64,000 nt of DNA from Patagioenas fasciata (lineage: Eukaryota; Chordata; Aves; Columbiformes; Columbidae): positions 29,414,367-29,478,366 of the forward strand of contig NC_092525.1 in NCBI RefSeq assembly GCF_037038585.1. The letters are read 5' to 3'. The notes below the pieces were generated by a model that was not told the DNA's origin, did no database searches, and saw only the letters and a program-made list of their open reading frames with translations. The position numbers and the translations under genes are program-made. Positions 1 to 13,031 of this stretch are shown here, in pieces (the first letter of the stretch is position 1; each line of letters begins with the position of its first letter).

Positions 1-62
1 TGAATGACATTTCAATCAGTGACAGCTTGAATAAAGTACAGGACTTGGATCAATACAGGGAG
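1..62 (+). CDS. CDC14A: CDC14A exon (partial at window edge)
   Basis: The exon is cut by the window start; bases 1-2 finish a codon. The frame beginning at base 3 reads NDISISDSLNKVQDLDQYRE, corresponding to the human segment around DDMSIGGNLSK. It ends at a strong donor (GAG|GTAAGA) in phase 0. Confidence 0.88.
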
Positions 63-3000
63 GTAAGAGTTCATAAGAAAACCTTCAAATGAGCAGAGAT
101 GGAGCTTATAACTAGCTATAGATAATTTTTAGGTGGCGGGTTTTTTTAGCCTTATATTAGTACTAGGTTTCCTTTTCACAACTGAACTTTTTATGGGTCA
201 TGATTAGAACAAATCTTCCCTTTATCAAAAATTAAAGTAAAAAGCTTAGGCTATGTTTAAAACTGCTATAGCTCATTTTGCAAACTTCAAAAGGTTTGCA
301 TTATTTCAAGTCATTCTTTCAGGGTTTTCAGTTGTTTATTGGAGAATGGAGGAAAAAATGATCAGTGTTATTCCTGGAAATCCATTTATTCCAAGTTTCT
401 AGCTAATAATGCACAAGTGTATAGCTGTCTATCCCTTTATTGCAATGTTATGGATTACTGATGTCATGTGTACACTTAGCATAAGGACCTTTTCAGTTAT
501 TTAGTAGAAGCAGGGACGTGAAGTGTGGACTAAAGTGAACATACTTCTGCTTCTGGACTTGTAAAAATCTTAAACTGTAGTTACCTACAGTATCTGTGAG
601 AAGCAGTTTAAAGGAACCATGCATTTGATTGATCCTGTCTTAGCTCTGTAATAACTGAAGCGCTTTTATGTTGCTGATGGAATCCTTTACTTGATGTAAA
701 AGACCAGGGAGGTAGTGGGCACATTCTTCAGATAGTTATTAGTGTAAATTAAAATAATAATCTATCATGTGATCTATCATAATCTGGAAGAGCAACTTGA
801 ATAATTTTCTGTAAAGGTACTATTTCCCTTTTGGAAGTTCAGTTTGTGGCTTGGAATATGTAAAGCTAAATATCTAGATGAGTAGCTGGAGAACATAACT
901 GTGTGGAGATGATCTCTGTGCCTAATGACAGCAACTGGCACAGAGCCGTGTGGATAAAAGTCATGTTTTTGAATCTCAGCTACTACTACAACTTTACTGC
1001 TTCTAGTGTCAAGGCAATTTACTTGCAGCTAACTCAACTACCTGTACGCTGTGCAGCAGCTAATGTATAAATTCACAGTATAAGTTCACAGTGCTGCTTT
1101 TTTTCTGCTGTAGCTGCCCTGTAATATGTAAATTTCAGTTTTTTACAGATCTCATGTTAAAGTTGTTTAACATTGTTTTCAAAATATTTAACTTATCTCT
1201 TTGGGTATTCATTTACCTTTTGAAACCTCATTATACTGGGCTCTCTAGAAGCTCCAAACAAATTAATGTTCCCAGTCCCAAAAATGCATGAGGTCAGAGG
1301 ACAGAATAGCTACATGCAGTAAATGTTGGGCAGGTAAAGACTTTGAAACAAAATTTATCAGCATTGAGGCTGAATGATAGGTAACAATGGCCTAGCATAT
1401 CGTTTTCAATGAAATCTAGCTAAAATATTTATATTTTCCTGTAAATAATGCAACGTTTAGACCATTACATCAGTAGATTAACTTCTGTAACCTTACTTCT
1501 TCTGTCAGTCCTTCATCTTGGTTAATGGCAGAAACTATTGCTCTGTTTTACACAGAGCAGTGAGGTCACTGAGGCACAATAGGAACTGCAGTACTCCAAA
1601 CACATACTTGATCTGAGATCAAATGAAGCATAATTGGTATAAGTTTTTTTTCATTTGGCAATTTAAAAAAATCAGTTCTCTTGCTTTGTGTAACTTCCTT
1701 ATTCCTCTACTACTTAAGATACTGTCTATACTTGATACTTGAGTCTTAAGAGAGTCTATTTTCAGATCAGTCAGAAAATATAAACAGGCATTTAAACAGT
1801 GTTGACATACACTTCTAATATTTCTTAGAGTTTATAATATTTTCTGAAGCTAGCAGAAGTAGGATAAAACTGAAATCTGCTCATCCTATATTCCTCACTA
1901 AGTTCTCATGGGGAATTTTTTTTCAAAACTGTATTTTTGTAGAGATCATGGGAACTTTTTATTTTGAAAAAAAATTAGTAATTTATGGAAGTTGATTTGT
2001 AGCTCCTCTTGCAGGACACACAACTTTAAATTTCTTCCTTGTACGTATCACAACATTGTATTACTGCTTCTCTTTTACACTGATAACTTTAAAAATACAG
2101 ATGGAGAAAGGAGTTGGAGTTTTAAGTTCTTTGAAGTAAATAAATACTGGTGTTAGACTTGAGCATCCTGAGCTGATTTTGAAGTCACATTTCTGCAAAA
2201 AAGCCTCTGTGAATGTCCATTTGTACAGTGACACATTTAATTTACTGGAACTATGCAAAGACAGAGTAGTGTCCTCTGTACACGGAAGACTGTAGATGAG
2301 CCTTTTAAATTATAATCTTTGTGAAGGAGATGTTTAATACTATGAAACTGTGCTACTCCTAAGGATTTGATATATTTCCTTGCTTGAATACCTTGTGTTT
2401 CCCAGAATGATTCTGAAGATAAAGCAGGTGTGGAAACTCAGAATGGCATGACACAGGGAGACAGGCTTAATGCTTTAAAAAGTCGGAGACGGCCATGTTC
2501 TGCTACAACTGGAGCTCTGAGGTAATTAATTCTGAGGTGATTTGCGGTTTTAAATTCAGTCTATTGCTATCAGATCTTGATGGCAAATACATGACCTCAT
2601 TTAAGGCAGTGGTACTAAATTTATTTAGATATACATCTATTAATTAGCTGCAGATTTGGTTTATGTTTTTTTCTCTGTGTCCCTATTCAGGGTACCTACT
2701 TATTAAGTAGCAGTAAAAGACAAAAATATTTCAAAACTTTCAAATTTATATCTAACTAGCATTTTTAAACTTATGTCTCAAACAAAATATTCTTCAATCA
2801 ACTTGGTTATCTTTCTGTAATTACTTTTCTGTACTCATTATATAAATTTTAAATTTTTCAGCAGCAGTAAAAAATGTGACATTTGAAAATAAACCTGAAG
2901 TACTTATCTGTTTAAGTTTAGAACAGTGATTGTTAATGATTCTTAACTCTTGCTAGTCTTGTACTTTAAAGCTACTATGATACATGCAAGACAGTTTCGG

Positions 3001-6000
3001 GAGAGGGGGAGGGCTTATTTATCTTTTGATTAAGATTCTGCTTTTGTTTCTTTAGGCTGCAAGACATGAAACTGCACACCAGGTCAATATCACAGCCTTT
3101 CAGGTATTAACTTTAAAATTATAGTTCTAAATGTGTACCACCTAGGTCTTAAATTCTCAGTGTTCTGAATGACATCAGAACACTGAATAGGAATGGCAGA
3201 ATTGAGTCTTGGTTTTGCAACCGTTGCATCTATAATATAACATGTAAGACAAAACAGCTGTCATTTTAAAGCATGAATATGGAAAAGAACACATTCTCTT
3301 CAGTTTTGTGGCCACCTAGATTTTTGAGATGGATTATTCTAGATATCTAACATTGAAAATGTCTTTTTACCCTTTCTTGGTGTGAAATTAAAACTGCTTC
3401 TGCTCAATGTCATTCCTTCTGTGCTTGTAGTTGGGAGACTCGTATTCAAGGTCTTTCATCCTTTAAGAGCTGACCCTGGTCATATTCCCTGCTCTAAGGA
3501 TGGGGAGAATTTCATACTACTGCAATAGCTATTTGTTTATCAGTTTTTAATAAACTGATGTAGACAGCTCTAATGCTAACCTTTTGGAGTAGTCCAGTGT
3601 ACCATGCTTAGAACTCATCATCAAAATATGAAGAATTTGGTCATTAGGAGTCCCCTCCTAGAAAGAGCTCTATGTTCTGTGCAACTTTGTAAAAATGTTC
3701 TTGCTGTCGTTTGGAAAGGATGATGTTGTTCTCATGAACGCTACAATGTTGCGTGTTTTTTCTACTCATACTGGCTTTGTTGCGAATGCAGAATTATTCT
3801 TTCTCAAATTAACAATGTTTAAAACTTATAATCAAATTTACAATAAATTTGATACAAAATGGACACTTAGCTTTGACAAATTATCAAGGTGGAAAGTAGC
3901 CTCTAACTGTATAATACGGTACAGCAGGGGAAAATCTTAGGAATGGGATATTTGAAAAGGTTTTTTTGAAAATATATTTGAAAACAGGCAAACTTGAGTT
4001 TTTGCTGTGGAGTTCTCAGTACTCAGACTTGAGAATTCCCACTTTTTAAAATACTAGTCTATGTATTAAGACTGTGTTTCTGAGATGTGTATTTCAATTA
4101 TAAAAAGCTTGCTTCTCACTAGAACTCTGCCCTCCTTTTAGACTGAATACCTCAGGTAGCACAGAAGGATCCATGTCTCCTCTGAAGGCCTCCAAAGTGA
4201 TGGCAGCTAAGTCACCATCTGCAGAGAGAATCAGCAGAATTCCCATATCATCAGGCTCTAACCTTAAAAGGTTTTCTGCTTCTTATTCTCATTTTGATAC
4301 AAATACTTACTGTATATTACAATGGTTTTCAACACACATGCAGTCTATGAAGTGCTTGCTGTTCTTGAGTAATAAGGCTTAAATTAAAGTTCCACTAGCC
4401 AAGCTTTAGTTGCCTGCATATGAAAAAAAAAAAATCACCAAACCTCAAAACCTGTACTACTGGTATGAGAGTTTTCGTGGGATTATGTCAAGTCAGAAAC
4501 AGTAGTACACTGCTCAGGTGGAGTTTTTTTACTCATCTGAGTTTATAGAAGTTTTGCAAGTATTCCCACAAGTCTATTCTCAGAAGAATACTGAGTGGTA
4601 ATTAATGTTTCTTTATGAACCCTTGATTTATTGCTATTTTATTTCATTATTACTATTATACTAAGTAATTATGGATGTTAAATTAAATTTAGAATGATGC
4701 ATTTTTAATAACTTCTGGGCACAAATATTTACTTGAAGAAAATAACTAACTTAAAGAGATTACAGGACACCCTCTTTTTATTCTCAAATTTTATCATAAT
4801 AATTCTTGGTTACTTGATTTTGAGAAATGGAAGAGGAGTTCTTAAACTGTTATATGTACACAAAGTACTTCAATATAGATCAGCCACTGGCTAAACCTTT
4901 TAACATAATCTCCTGCATGTGCAGATGGTTTGACGGAGATGAAAGCTGGCCATAGTGGTGCTTGAATAACCAAAGGTTGGGAACTCCTGGCAAAGAATTC
5001 TGGTTTTCATTATTTGAGAGCTGGAAGATGAACCTGTGTACAAACATGATTTAAGAATCATCTAGGTTATTCATCTAATCGTCTTCTGAATTGTCTTTGT
5101 TCTGTATATATCTCTACATACCTTGTGTGTATTTTTTTTTTCCCCGCATGTGTTTTCCATTCAGCGTTTCCATAAACTCCAGACTAGCCAGTTCTCTAGG
5201 GAACCTGTATGCCGCTTCAGATGATGATGAGAGCAAAATGACATCATCGTGCTCTAGGACAGGTTTTTCTGTAAGCCAAATCTCCAGCCACTTGAATGGC
5301 AGCTTGCTGCTGCCTCACAGAAATAACCATGAACTGAACAACAACTTATACAACAGAAACAGCAGTAGTGGCAACAACCTGAGCAGCCAGAGCAGTTTTC
5401 ACAGCGCTGTGACAGATGAGTACGCATCAGCCTTCCTTTATGGGCCTTACAACTCCTCCAGCACGATACCAGAGTCAATCAATTCCTGTAAGTTTATAGT
5501 CACAACAGCACTTTCAGGCATCTGACCAATGCTTATCTTCCTTGCTTCTGCGAGAACAGCTGTCACAAAAAATCTTAACCCAGCATAATTCTCCAGCTTC
5601 CTTTAATGCTTCTGAACAGCACCTTTGTCTGTTACCTTTTTAAGTAATTATCATTTCAGATGCTTTTTTTCCATCTTTTTCAAGAATCTAGATCATGGAG
5701 GGTTTGTGAAAATAAATCAATCCTGAACTTGAACTAACACCTTTTCTCATAATGTCTCTTTTCTGGACCTTCTTACCCTTTAGATGATTTTTTTTTTTAA
5801 TTTCAAATTATCCATAACACTGTTTATATGTGCTTACATATCTTAATCTTCATGTAGTAATAGATTTAAATAAGCCTTTGTATGTATCATGCTAAATGGA
5901 AGGTATCACATTCTTAAAGGTGGGGCCCATTTGAAAGGTGAATCCACTAGACTTGAAACCCAGTCATTTTCTAACACCAAATGTGAAGAGTATTTTAGAG

Positions 6001-9000
6001 TAAGATATTTCTGGTGGTCTCACCATTTTAGCTTTCATTCCTCAACAACTTTGCTGCCTTGGGCTTATTTTGTGTCCTTTTTCTGTGTGAGAGAGTCTGC
6101 ATAAAAAGGTTCCACAGATAAATTAATGCAACTTGGAAGTGATTCTATACAAAATTCAGGGAAGAGAGACCAATAACTTCAGCTATTTTAGGGAAAAAAA
6201 TAAACGTTTACCACTATAAAGACAATTTAAAATATCTGGTTTCCAAAGATTTGATATCCTACTAATCATAAAAAATAGTGCAGTGTTTAAGATATTGCCT
6301 ACAATTAACTGAATCTATCAGCCTCTTTAGTAGTACCAACACTTCAGATTATTTTTAGGTGCTGCAAATAAAATTGCCTTCTTATAAAATTGAGAATATT
6401 GCACCTTTTCCATTTTATTACCACTGAGAAATTATTTCAGTGTAAAGAATGTTTGTGTTATACCCGCTACTGTTTCTGAGCATGGTGAGTCCCCTGTCTT
6501 AAAAGAGCTAATAACCACATTGCTTGTAATTAGGATGTCAGCCAAAAAGATAGCTCATGGGTTGTATTCTTTTTCCTGAAGAAATGGGGGATCTCCCCTC
6601 TCATGAGCACCATTTGTAGCACCATTTACAGCTCAGAAGCCACATGTGTATAGCTTGGGGTATGAATTGCACTTTCTGAAGACAGATGACAGTAGGAAAT
6701 AAATTTTCATTGTTCCATTGTGGAATTAAATTGCATGTGTGACTGATACCTAACTAGTAAAATGAAGTTAGTCGAGGGCACTTGATTCTGTATTCTTGTA
6801 ATGGATATTTCCACTGGAAAAGGAGTAGAGTTACTGTGCTAAAATGTGCTCAACCTAAAGCAACTCTTCAAAATTCTTGATGCTTTCACACTCCTTTTGT
6901 GCAAATACATTTAGCTTCTTATCCACTACAACTGGAAATAAATGTTCATATTCCATGATCTTAGGATTACTGAGTGTTCTGCATTGAGTTTAAACTTTAC
7001 TTTAAATATCAGCAGTAACATACTTATAAGGGACTTCTTGATCATTGCCACATCCTTTCAGGTCTTTGAAGTTGTTTTACCTCTTTAATTTGGCTGTGTT
7101 TTTGCCTGCTACATGGGATTGAGGTAAACTATGTATAATTGAGATTTTTCTCAAGTTGGATATAGAAGCCATTCCAATTTTCTTATGATGAAACCAGTTC
7201 TAGAACAAGAGAACTGTTTTAGTTTAACTAATTTGGTTTAATTCCTCTAGGTGTAGAGATGAGGGGAGAGGTGAAAAGCTGTGTTGTAAGCTGAGGATGT
7301 TTGATTTGGGACATGTCCACAAGTCCTTCATTTGTTCGTGAATTCTCATGGTTCTGGAAAGCCAGCCTTTTTAGGTGTTTTTTAGGGGTGTTTTAGGTGT
7401 TTCCATCCAACACGCTTGCAGAAATTCAGTCCTCAGGAAGGCTGCAGTTGAGTATACTGGAACCAAAGTCAATACACCAGCAATGGTGACAGCAATCACT
7501 CATTTGAGGGGAAAAAAAAAAAAAAAAAAAAAGATAAAGTGTCTGATTTTTTCTTTTTTTTCCTTCCTCTCACCTTCAATATTGTCTCATATTTAATGTA
7601 TTTGAACAATAATTCTTTGGAAGGTCAATCCATTCCCATTCTTTTCAGTTGTACCTTCTGTGAATGACATTCTGCCAGCAGCAATTTGAAAATTTTTTTC
7701 CATACTCTAATTACAGCTGCATATTATGCATAAATATGTAAACCTACATGCAAAGCCTGAAGGAGAAGTAAATACGACTCAGTTGTGAAAATAAGTTGAC
7801 ATTGTTTGCAATAGGCCAAAAGTTAGAGAACCCCATGATAATATAAGTTATTATAGAAACAATAAGCACATTTCCTCAAACAGCTTAAAAGCTTGAATGA
7901 AAATGGAACGTCTTTAAAACTAAGAACGGTCATCTCCTTTGTAAAGATATTATAGTTGCCAGACTTCTATGCTTTCACTGTTAAAAATTATTTGTAGCAA
8001 AGTTAGTAGGCTTGTTCCATAAGCATAGGCAAGAACCTAAGTAATGGTTGATGCTTTGTTTCTTCTGTCTAGATATTTACAGAATTCTAGGTTAGCATTA
8101 TGTTTCTATTTAATCTCATAAACCCTCAAGGTTCAACATAATGGAATTGACACAAAAATTCCACAAATATCTGGAAAGAGTGGCTGGGCTTATAACGTCA
8201 CTGTCTCTTCTAGTATTGTAATACACATTTCGTTCTTAGATAAGGGTGACTAAAATACTTAAGGGAGAAGAGCAAATAGTGTTGGTCCTTGCTTAATTTA
8301 AGGAAGAGGATCAGAGCAATTAATGAACAGGTAAACAGCCATCTTGACATCAGAGACAGACTATAGCTATGTGCATCTAGGAAAGTGGGAAATTAATTGT
8401 TGTTCCCTTGCAATAAAATTATTATGTGCCTTAAAACAGTCATTTAAATTAAGTAGGTTAGACGTAGTATGAAGTTTTAGGTTGAACAGGAAACATTCTT
8501 GCAGAAAAAGTAGCTTTCTAGAATGCATGTTTCTCCTATTTTAAGGTCTTTATTCTTCTCCCTACCTATCTTAATGACCGAGTAATCCATGAAAGGATGT
8601 AAGGGTGTAATCTTTGAACAGTGCTTGGATTTATATAATTTGCTGATTAGGAGCAGAGGATATACACAGTCAAATATATAACAGCAAGACCTTTAAATGA
8701 GATGCTATACCCAGTCTTTGGAAGAGTGAGGTGAGAGAAAAAGTATTTTATGTATTGTGATGTGGGAAGCAGCATTTCTTAAGAAGAATCATGCCATACA
8801 AAGTCTGTGGTAGCAAAATACAAATTCCTGACTTATCTGTAATCTTTTTTCAATATAAAAATGGTTAAAACACTTTTCTGCTTAGAACATGTTTTTTCAA
8901 ACATGTCCTGAATATTTCACATGCTTCTAAATACGCCATATGGCCCTGTGCCTCTGTCACAACCACAGTGGAGTGCACTAAATGGTTATGTGGTTTATGC

Positions 9001-12000
9001 ACAATTGACTGAGTTGAGTGCACTCACTGTGATGCCACAGTGTTTAAGATGAGTGGATTATTTGATCATTTAGTCTCTGAATGCTTTTTGGCTGATAGTG
9101 AGCCTCTGACTTACTGGCTAATACAGATCTATCTCGATGGTGATTTATTTTGAATACAACAGAATTTTTCTTGATAATTGGTCCCGGTCCCTCTGGTTGA
9201 ATAGACTCATGCTTAAAACCATCTCGCTTTTGATCTGAAGCTTGCTGTATCTCTTTATTATGTCACTGTTATAGTCCTTTATTACCTTATTTTCTTGTCA
9301 TGATGATATTTCATGCTAGTCATCTCAACTTGATTGTCTTTTGATAACCTCAGTTGGCTCAAAGATCAAACCCTTTACAGTTTTTGAAAATCTTTTTTTA
9401 ACACTTATTGTGATTATGCTGTTGTATGTTGATGAACTAAAAGAATAGACATGGAATAGGCAACTTGCTATTCTAGCCAAATAAAGTAAATATTTTATTT
9501 GCAAATTTTATAAATTGGATGCTTTGATCAAACGATTTCTTATGATCAGAATTTGCAGAAATATTCTTATCAGGTGTCACATTTAAGGTACCACAATAGT
9601 TGTAAACACAAATATCACTCTTTAAAATGTCTTTTTTTTAATTGAAGAGTATGTAACTGGGTAGTCTTAAGATGAGTCACCTTTTGCTTCTATAGCTGTC
9701 ATGGAAACTGGCAAGATGAAAAAAAATTTCAGAAAACTGAGAAGTATAGCAGTATTTTAAAATTCATATACATGATCTTTATACTTGTAGAATAGTTGTT
9801 CTTAATAAGAAATTACCATTAATGAACATTGGACAGCCTTTGCAGAAAACAACAAACACTAGTGCATCTTACTGATTGGTAAATCTAGCAGACTCAAGGG
9901 ACCACTTCAGCTGCGTATGAATTTTCTATAATATATCCTGATTTATTTTAGTGGATCGTGTGTATTCATGATAGTTTTTGCCTGCGGCAACACTCCTGTT
10001 GCAACAATGTTTTGGGAGAGTTGATGCACAATTCAAAACACTTGAATTACTTTTTTCAGTTCTCTGGAAAAAGTGCATGTTCAGGTCCTAACAGGCAGCC
10101 CCTAATGTGACAGGTTTGTTCTGTCTGAAGGGTTAACTCACAGCTGACTTGGTCCTGAAGTTGAATTAATGCCAGTATAGGTCTAATGCCTAGAGGGATC
10201 TGTGGCTTATTTTGGCTTCCCGGAGGCCTTCGGTGCCTCCTACAGAAGAAAAATGATAGCGATCTAAGCAGTTGCTTCAGCATGAACTTCATTAGAGACC
10301 ATTTCCTGTAGTGAGGCTGTCTATTTCTTAGTTCTTTGTTTAAATGTCTGATACTTGGGTATAAAATGCCAAGCTTGACACTGCATGGGACCACTGTAGG
10401 AGTAAACCTTGCAAATTCTACTCAATTAGCTGATTTTATACACTCACCATTGCAATTCAGCAGTCAATTTTCTTTTTTTCCTTCTATTTTTACCTCTTAT
10501 TTTAAAAAGATTTTGTTAAATATCAGCATATGACTTGCAAAGATGGATTGAGGTTTTTTGTTTTTAATAAAGCTTTCAGAATCACAGGCCATACTTTGAG
10601 TCACTGAAAATAGGAAATAGGAATGTAAATTTTAAAATAGAAAACTCAAAAGATTAAAAAAAAATTCACAATTATAGGCTTTGAAACATTACAGTCAATC
10701 TCTTTGGACAAAGTGAAGAGACTGAAGAGCAGGAATTACTTAACTGCAGAAGAAAAAAAGAAACCTCCCCAGCTATGATTTAATTTTTCAAAATCAAAAA
10801 GTACTCAGTATACTTTACAACAGCTCAGTTGTTATGGCTATCACCATGTTTTTAATAATATGAACTTTATGTGAATAACGTCAATTAATCGGAAAAAAAT
10901 GCTGCTTAGATCTAATTATTCCCAGTAATCAGAAAAGACTTTGAAGCATTAGAAAGAAATTGTTGCCAGGTGAAGTAGAGCTACGGTGAGGGTGGGAGCA
11001 CATTGAAAAACATATTTCTCAATTTGAAAATAAATAAAATAAACCCTGCCTACCCATCTGTAATGAAAATTAACAAAACATGCTGTCTTTTTTCCAAGCA
11101 ATCTGTGCTGCGTGGATATTTGTTCTTTTTTTATGTTGCCATTAATATTTTTCCGTATTTTTATAACTTGGATTCCTAACAACTTTAAGAATTTTACTTT
11201 AAACTTCAGAATCTTTAATGTATGGTTTGCTTATTTGTTTATTTAAATTATAAGTTAAAATGCCTGGGTATTACTGTCTCTTCAAGGGCTGCTGTTCGTA
11301 GTTCTTTGTCAACTAAGCTCACTGTTCCCAAGATCACCAGAAGTGTAGGGTGCTGTCTGGTCATCTCTCATCTGTCCAAGCTTAAAGTAACCTATTACTG
11401 TACAACACATGAAAGTACATTATTAAATGCCATGCATTTTTAATGTTTGTTAATCAGCTTTACTTGGAATTCAGTTTTAAGGGATCCAGTTCAAGTATTG
11501 CTCTGGTTAACAATCAAAAAGGTCATTACCCTTAAAATATGCTTCTGAAAATGTGAAAGCTTTGAGGGTCACTAAGAGAGCAGAAGTTTCAAGTGCTTAT
11601 TATTGAAAGGCTATTCCTTCTGTCTGACTCTTACACATGTAGTAAACGGCCTGAGAAATGCGTTCACCAAAGCTAATAATCCCAAAGCTAATAATTAGAG
11701 AATAGAGTGGGGAAAAATAAAACTTCTATGATTACATATTCCATGGTGATTCTGAGCCTATAATTAAAAAAATACTTGTTAAATCTCTTTAGTATTTTCT
11801 ATTAAATTATATCCTTCATGTTGAATCCTTTCAGTACTAAAAACAGACCCTTTTTAGTCAGTGGTATTAAAATCTTTCTATGCTGACAGCACTTCTTTTT
11901 CAACCTAAGGAAATAATATCCACATGGTCTCAGATCTTAAAGATGTGAAAATACATTTAAAAGGCAACTTTGGAAATATACACTGCGAGTTAACATACAG

Positions 12001-13031
12001 GAAAAAAAGTGGGTTTGTGATATTAGTTAGAGGTCTAAAGGTTTATGTATCTGTTATGCACCACTTCTACTAATAGGTTTCATTATGGACACCAAAGAGC
12101 ATTTCTGTAGTGACTAGTTAGGAATAGTGGGAAAATGGAAGAGAAGACTGCAGGGTTCTGAGCTTTCTTGGGATTCATATTGTTCTCCAGTAGTTCTCTC
12201 TAATTCTGATGAATAGATGCAGTTTTAAAATATGTGGGTTTTTCTTCTTTGCTATTTGTTTATAACCATACTAGTACAGTGAAGATGTAAGACTTTCCAT
12301 TCATCAGAATTACTTCTGGAACACATTTGTATATGAGGCAATAAAATGTTTGGATGCTGCCTAAACTGATTAAGTACTTTATAATAAAACCTTAGATTTC
12401 AGCAGAGGCAGAAATCTAAACGAATAGAGTAGACCAGGTGATGCTTTCCTCTTAATTATACTGACTGTTTGCTAATGCAGATGAACCACTGGCAGTGCTT
12501 CATTGGCATCTGGTTTTAGTAGTCATACATAAATTTATTCATGTCCATGATTGTATGGCTGTAGTTTCTTTATCAATAATTAGCTATACCATATGTTTCT
12601 TATGATTCTTACGTGAATCAACATCTTTATGCTGTATTTTACAGTAGCACTTTGATTTTCATTTAGGATAAATGGAAACAGTTCAATTACAGTAACTGCA
12701 ACCATATGTTTTTCCAATATTGTTTTAAGGTGGTGTTTTAAAGAGCTTCTAACAACTTCTTCAATTATTTCTGTAATTTGGTTTGGAAAAGTAGGCATAA
12801 ATACAGGAAAGCTGATGGACTTTACTGTATCCAGTTTTTGAGTTTATTCATCTTTACCTATGCAGACATACAGATCCCCCTCCAACTCTGTTTTTCTTCT
12901 TCCTGTCCTTCCTCTACTCTTAAACTTTAAGTGCAAAATGTGTATTATATACAAGTACAACCTTCCCAGTGAATTCTAATCAGTTTTTCTTCTCTGCACA
13001 GTCCCTTCAGTCTGAATGTGTTCAGTACTAA
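1..13031 (+). CDS. CDC14A: CDC14A, 3' portion (C-terminal tail exons; gene begins before the window)
   Basis: Dual-specificity protein phosphatase of the CDC14 family, which dephosphorylates proline-directed Ser/Thr sites and acts at centrosomes, actin and cilia/stereocilia. Only the region downstream of the catalytic domain is in the window, so the HCxxGxxR active site is not seen. Six coding exons are visible: 1-62, 2406-2521, 3056-3103, 4142-4270, 5165-5487 and 13002-13031. Translations match the human tail in order: NDISIS, NGMTQGD, SISQPFR, the KASKVMA/SPSAERI segment, SINSRLASSLGNL, ELNNNLYNR and the terminus SLQSECVQY. The first five exons join in frame. The last has the right peptide but the wrong phase for a direct join to 5487, so a short exon is probably missing from this model. 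The tail is Ser/Asn-rich and predicted disordered. Introns of 0.5-7.5 kb contain no other gene that I can see. Confidence 0.93.
2406..2521 (+). CDS. CDC14A: CDC14A exon with the NGMTQGD segment
   Basis: The acceptor TTTCCCAG precedes AAT and the donor is AG|GTAATT. The exon encodes 38 codons plus two bases, including ETQNGMTQGDRLNALKSRRR. The human counterpart has NGITQGDKLRALKS, so identity is unambiguous. Confidence 0.92.
3056..3103 (+). CDS. CDC14A: CDC14A 48-nt exon with the SISQPFR segment
   Basis: The acceptor is TTTCTTTAG and the donor CAG|GTATTA. This symmetric 48-nt exon keeps the frame whether included or skipped. It encodes LQDMKLHTRSISQPF between split Arg codons. Human has RAVSQPFR at the same place. 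Confidence 0.9.
4142..4270 (+). CDS. CDC14A: CDC14A exon with Ser-rich SPSAERI segment
   Basis: A 129-nt exon after acceptor CCTTTTAG. It encodes a Ser/Lys-rich stretch with SPLKASKVMAAKSPSAERIS; human has TLKTSKMALSPSATAKRI here. Joined to the next exon it gives NLKSVSINS, matching human TVRSFSINS. The donor is AG|GTTTTC, a weak site, and the open frame runs on for about 110 bases past it, so intron retention would give a short alternative ending. Confidence 0.88.
5165..5487 (+). CDS. CDC14A: CDC14A large tail exon (SINSRLASSLGNL ... ELNNNLYNR)
   Basis: A 323-nt exon after a long pyrimidine tract and CATTCAG. It encodes the best-conserved part of the tail, with SINSRLASSLGNLYAASDDD and HELNNNLYNRNSSSGNN, and ends SSSTIPESINS before donor T|GTAAGT. 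The exon leaves one base over. Reading through the donor gives 12 more codons to a stop at 5524, a possible intron-retention terminus. Confidence 0.9.
5488..13001 (+). other. CDC14A last intron (7.5 kb)
   Basis: AT-rich intronic sequence with scattered short open frames lacking coding character on both strands. It has a 22-base poly(A) run at 7512-7533. It should contain the predicted micro-exon of length 2 mod 3, which I could not locate by eye. Confidence 0.6.
7512..7533. repeat. Poly(A) tract, 22 A
   Basis: Uninterrupted run of A inside the CDC14A last intron. It lies in a short ORF that it helps to create and has no other visible retroposon feature. Confidence 0.9.
13002..13031 (+). CDS. 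CDC14A: CDC14A terminal coding exon (SLQSECVQY stop)
   Basis: The pyrimidine-rich acceptor TTCTTCTCTGCACAG is followed by TCC CTT CAG TCT GAA TGT GTT CAG TAC TAA. The peptide SLQSECVQY equals the human C-terminus SLQSEYVHY apart from two changes. In this frame the exon starts in phase 0, whereas the exon ending at 5487 leaves one base over. A direct join would give Phe-Pro-Ser-Val then stop. Confidence 0.85.
   Translation, partial: SLQSECVQY

Noticed and set aside
10056-10394. 112-codon minus-strand frame in the CDC14A last intron
   Set aside because: No domain, no splice context; lies antisense in an intron and is of a length expected by chance.
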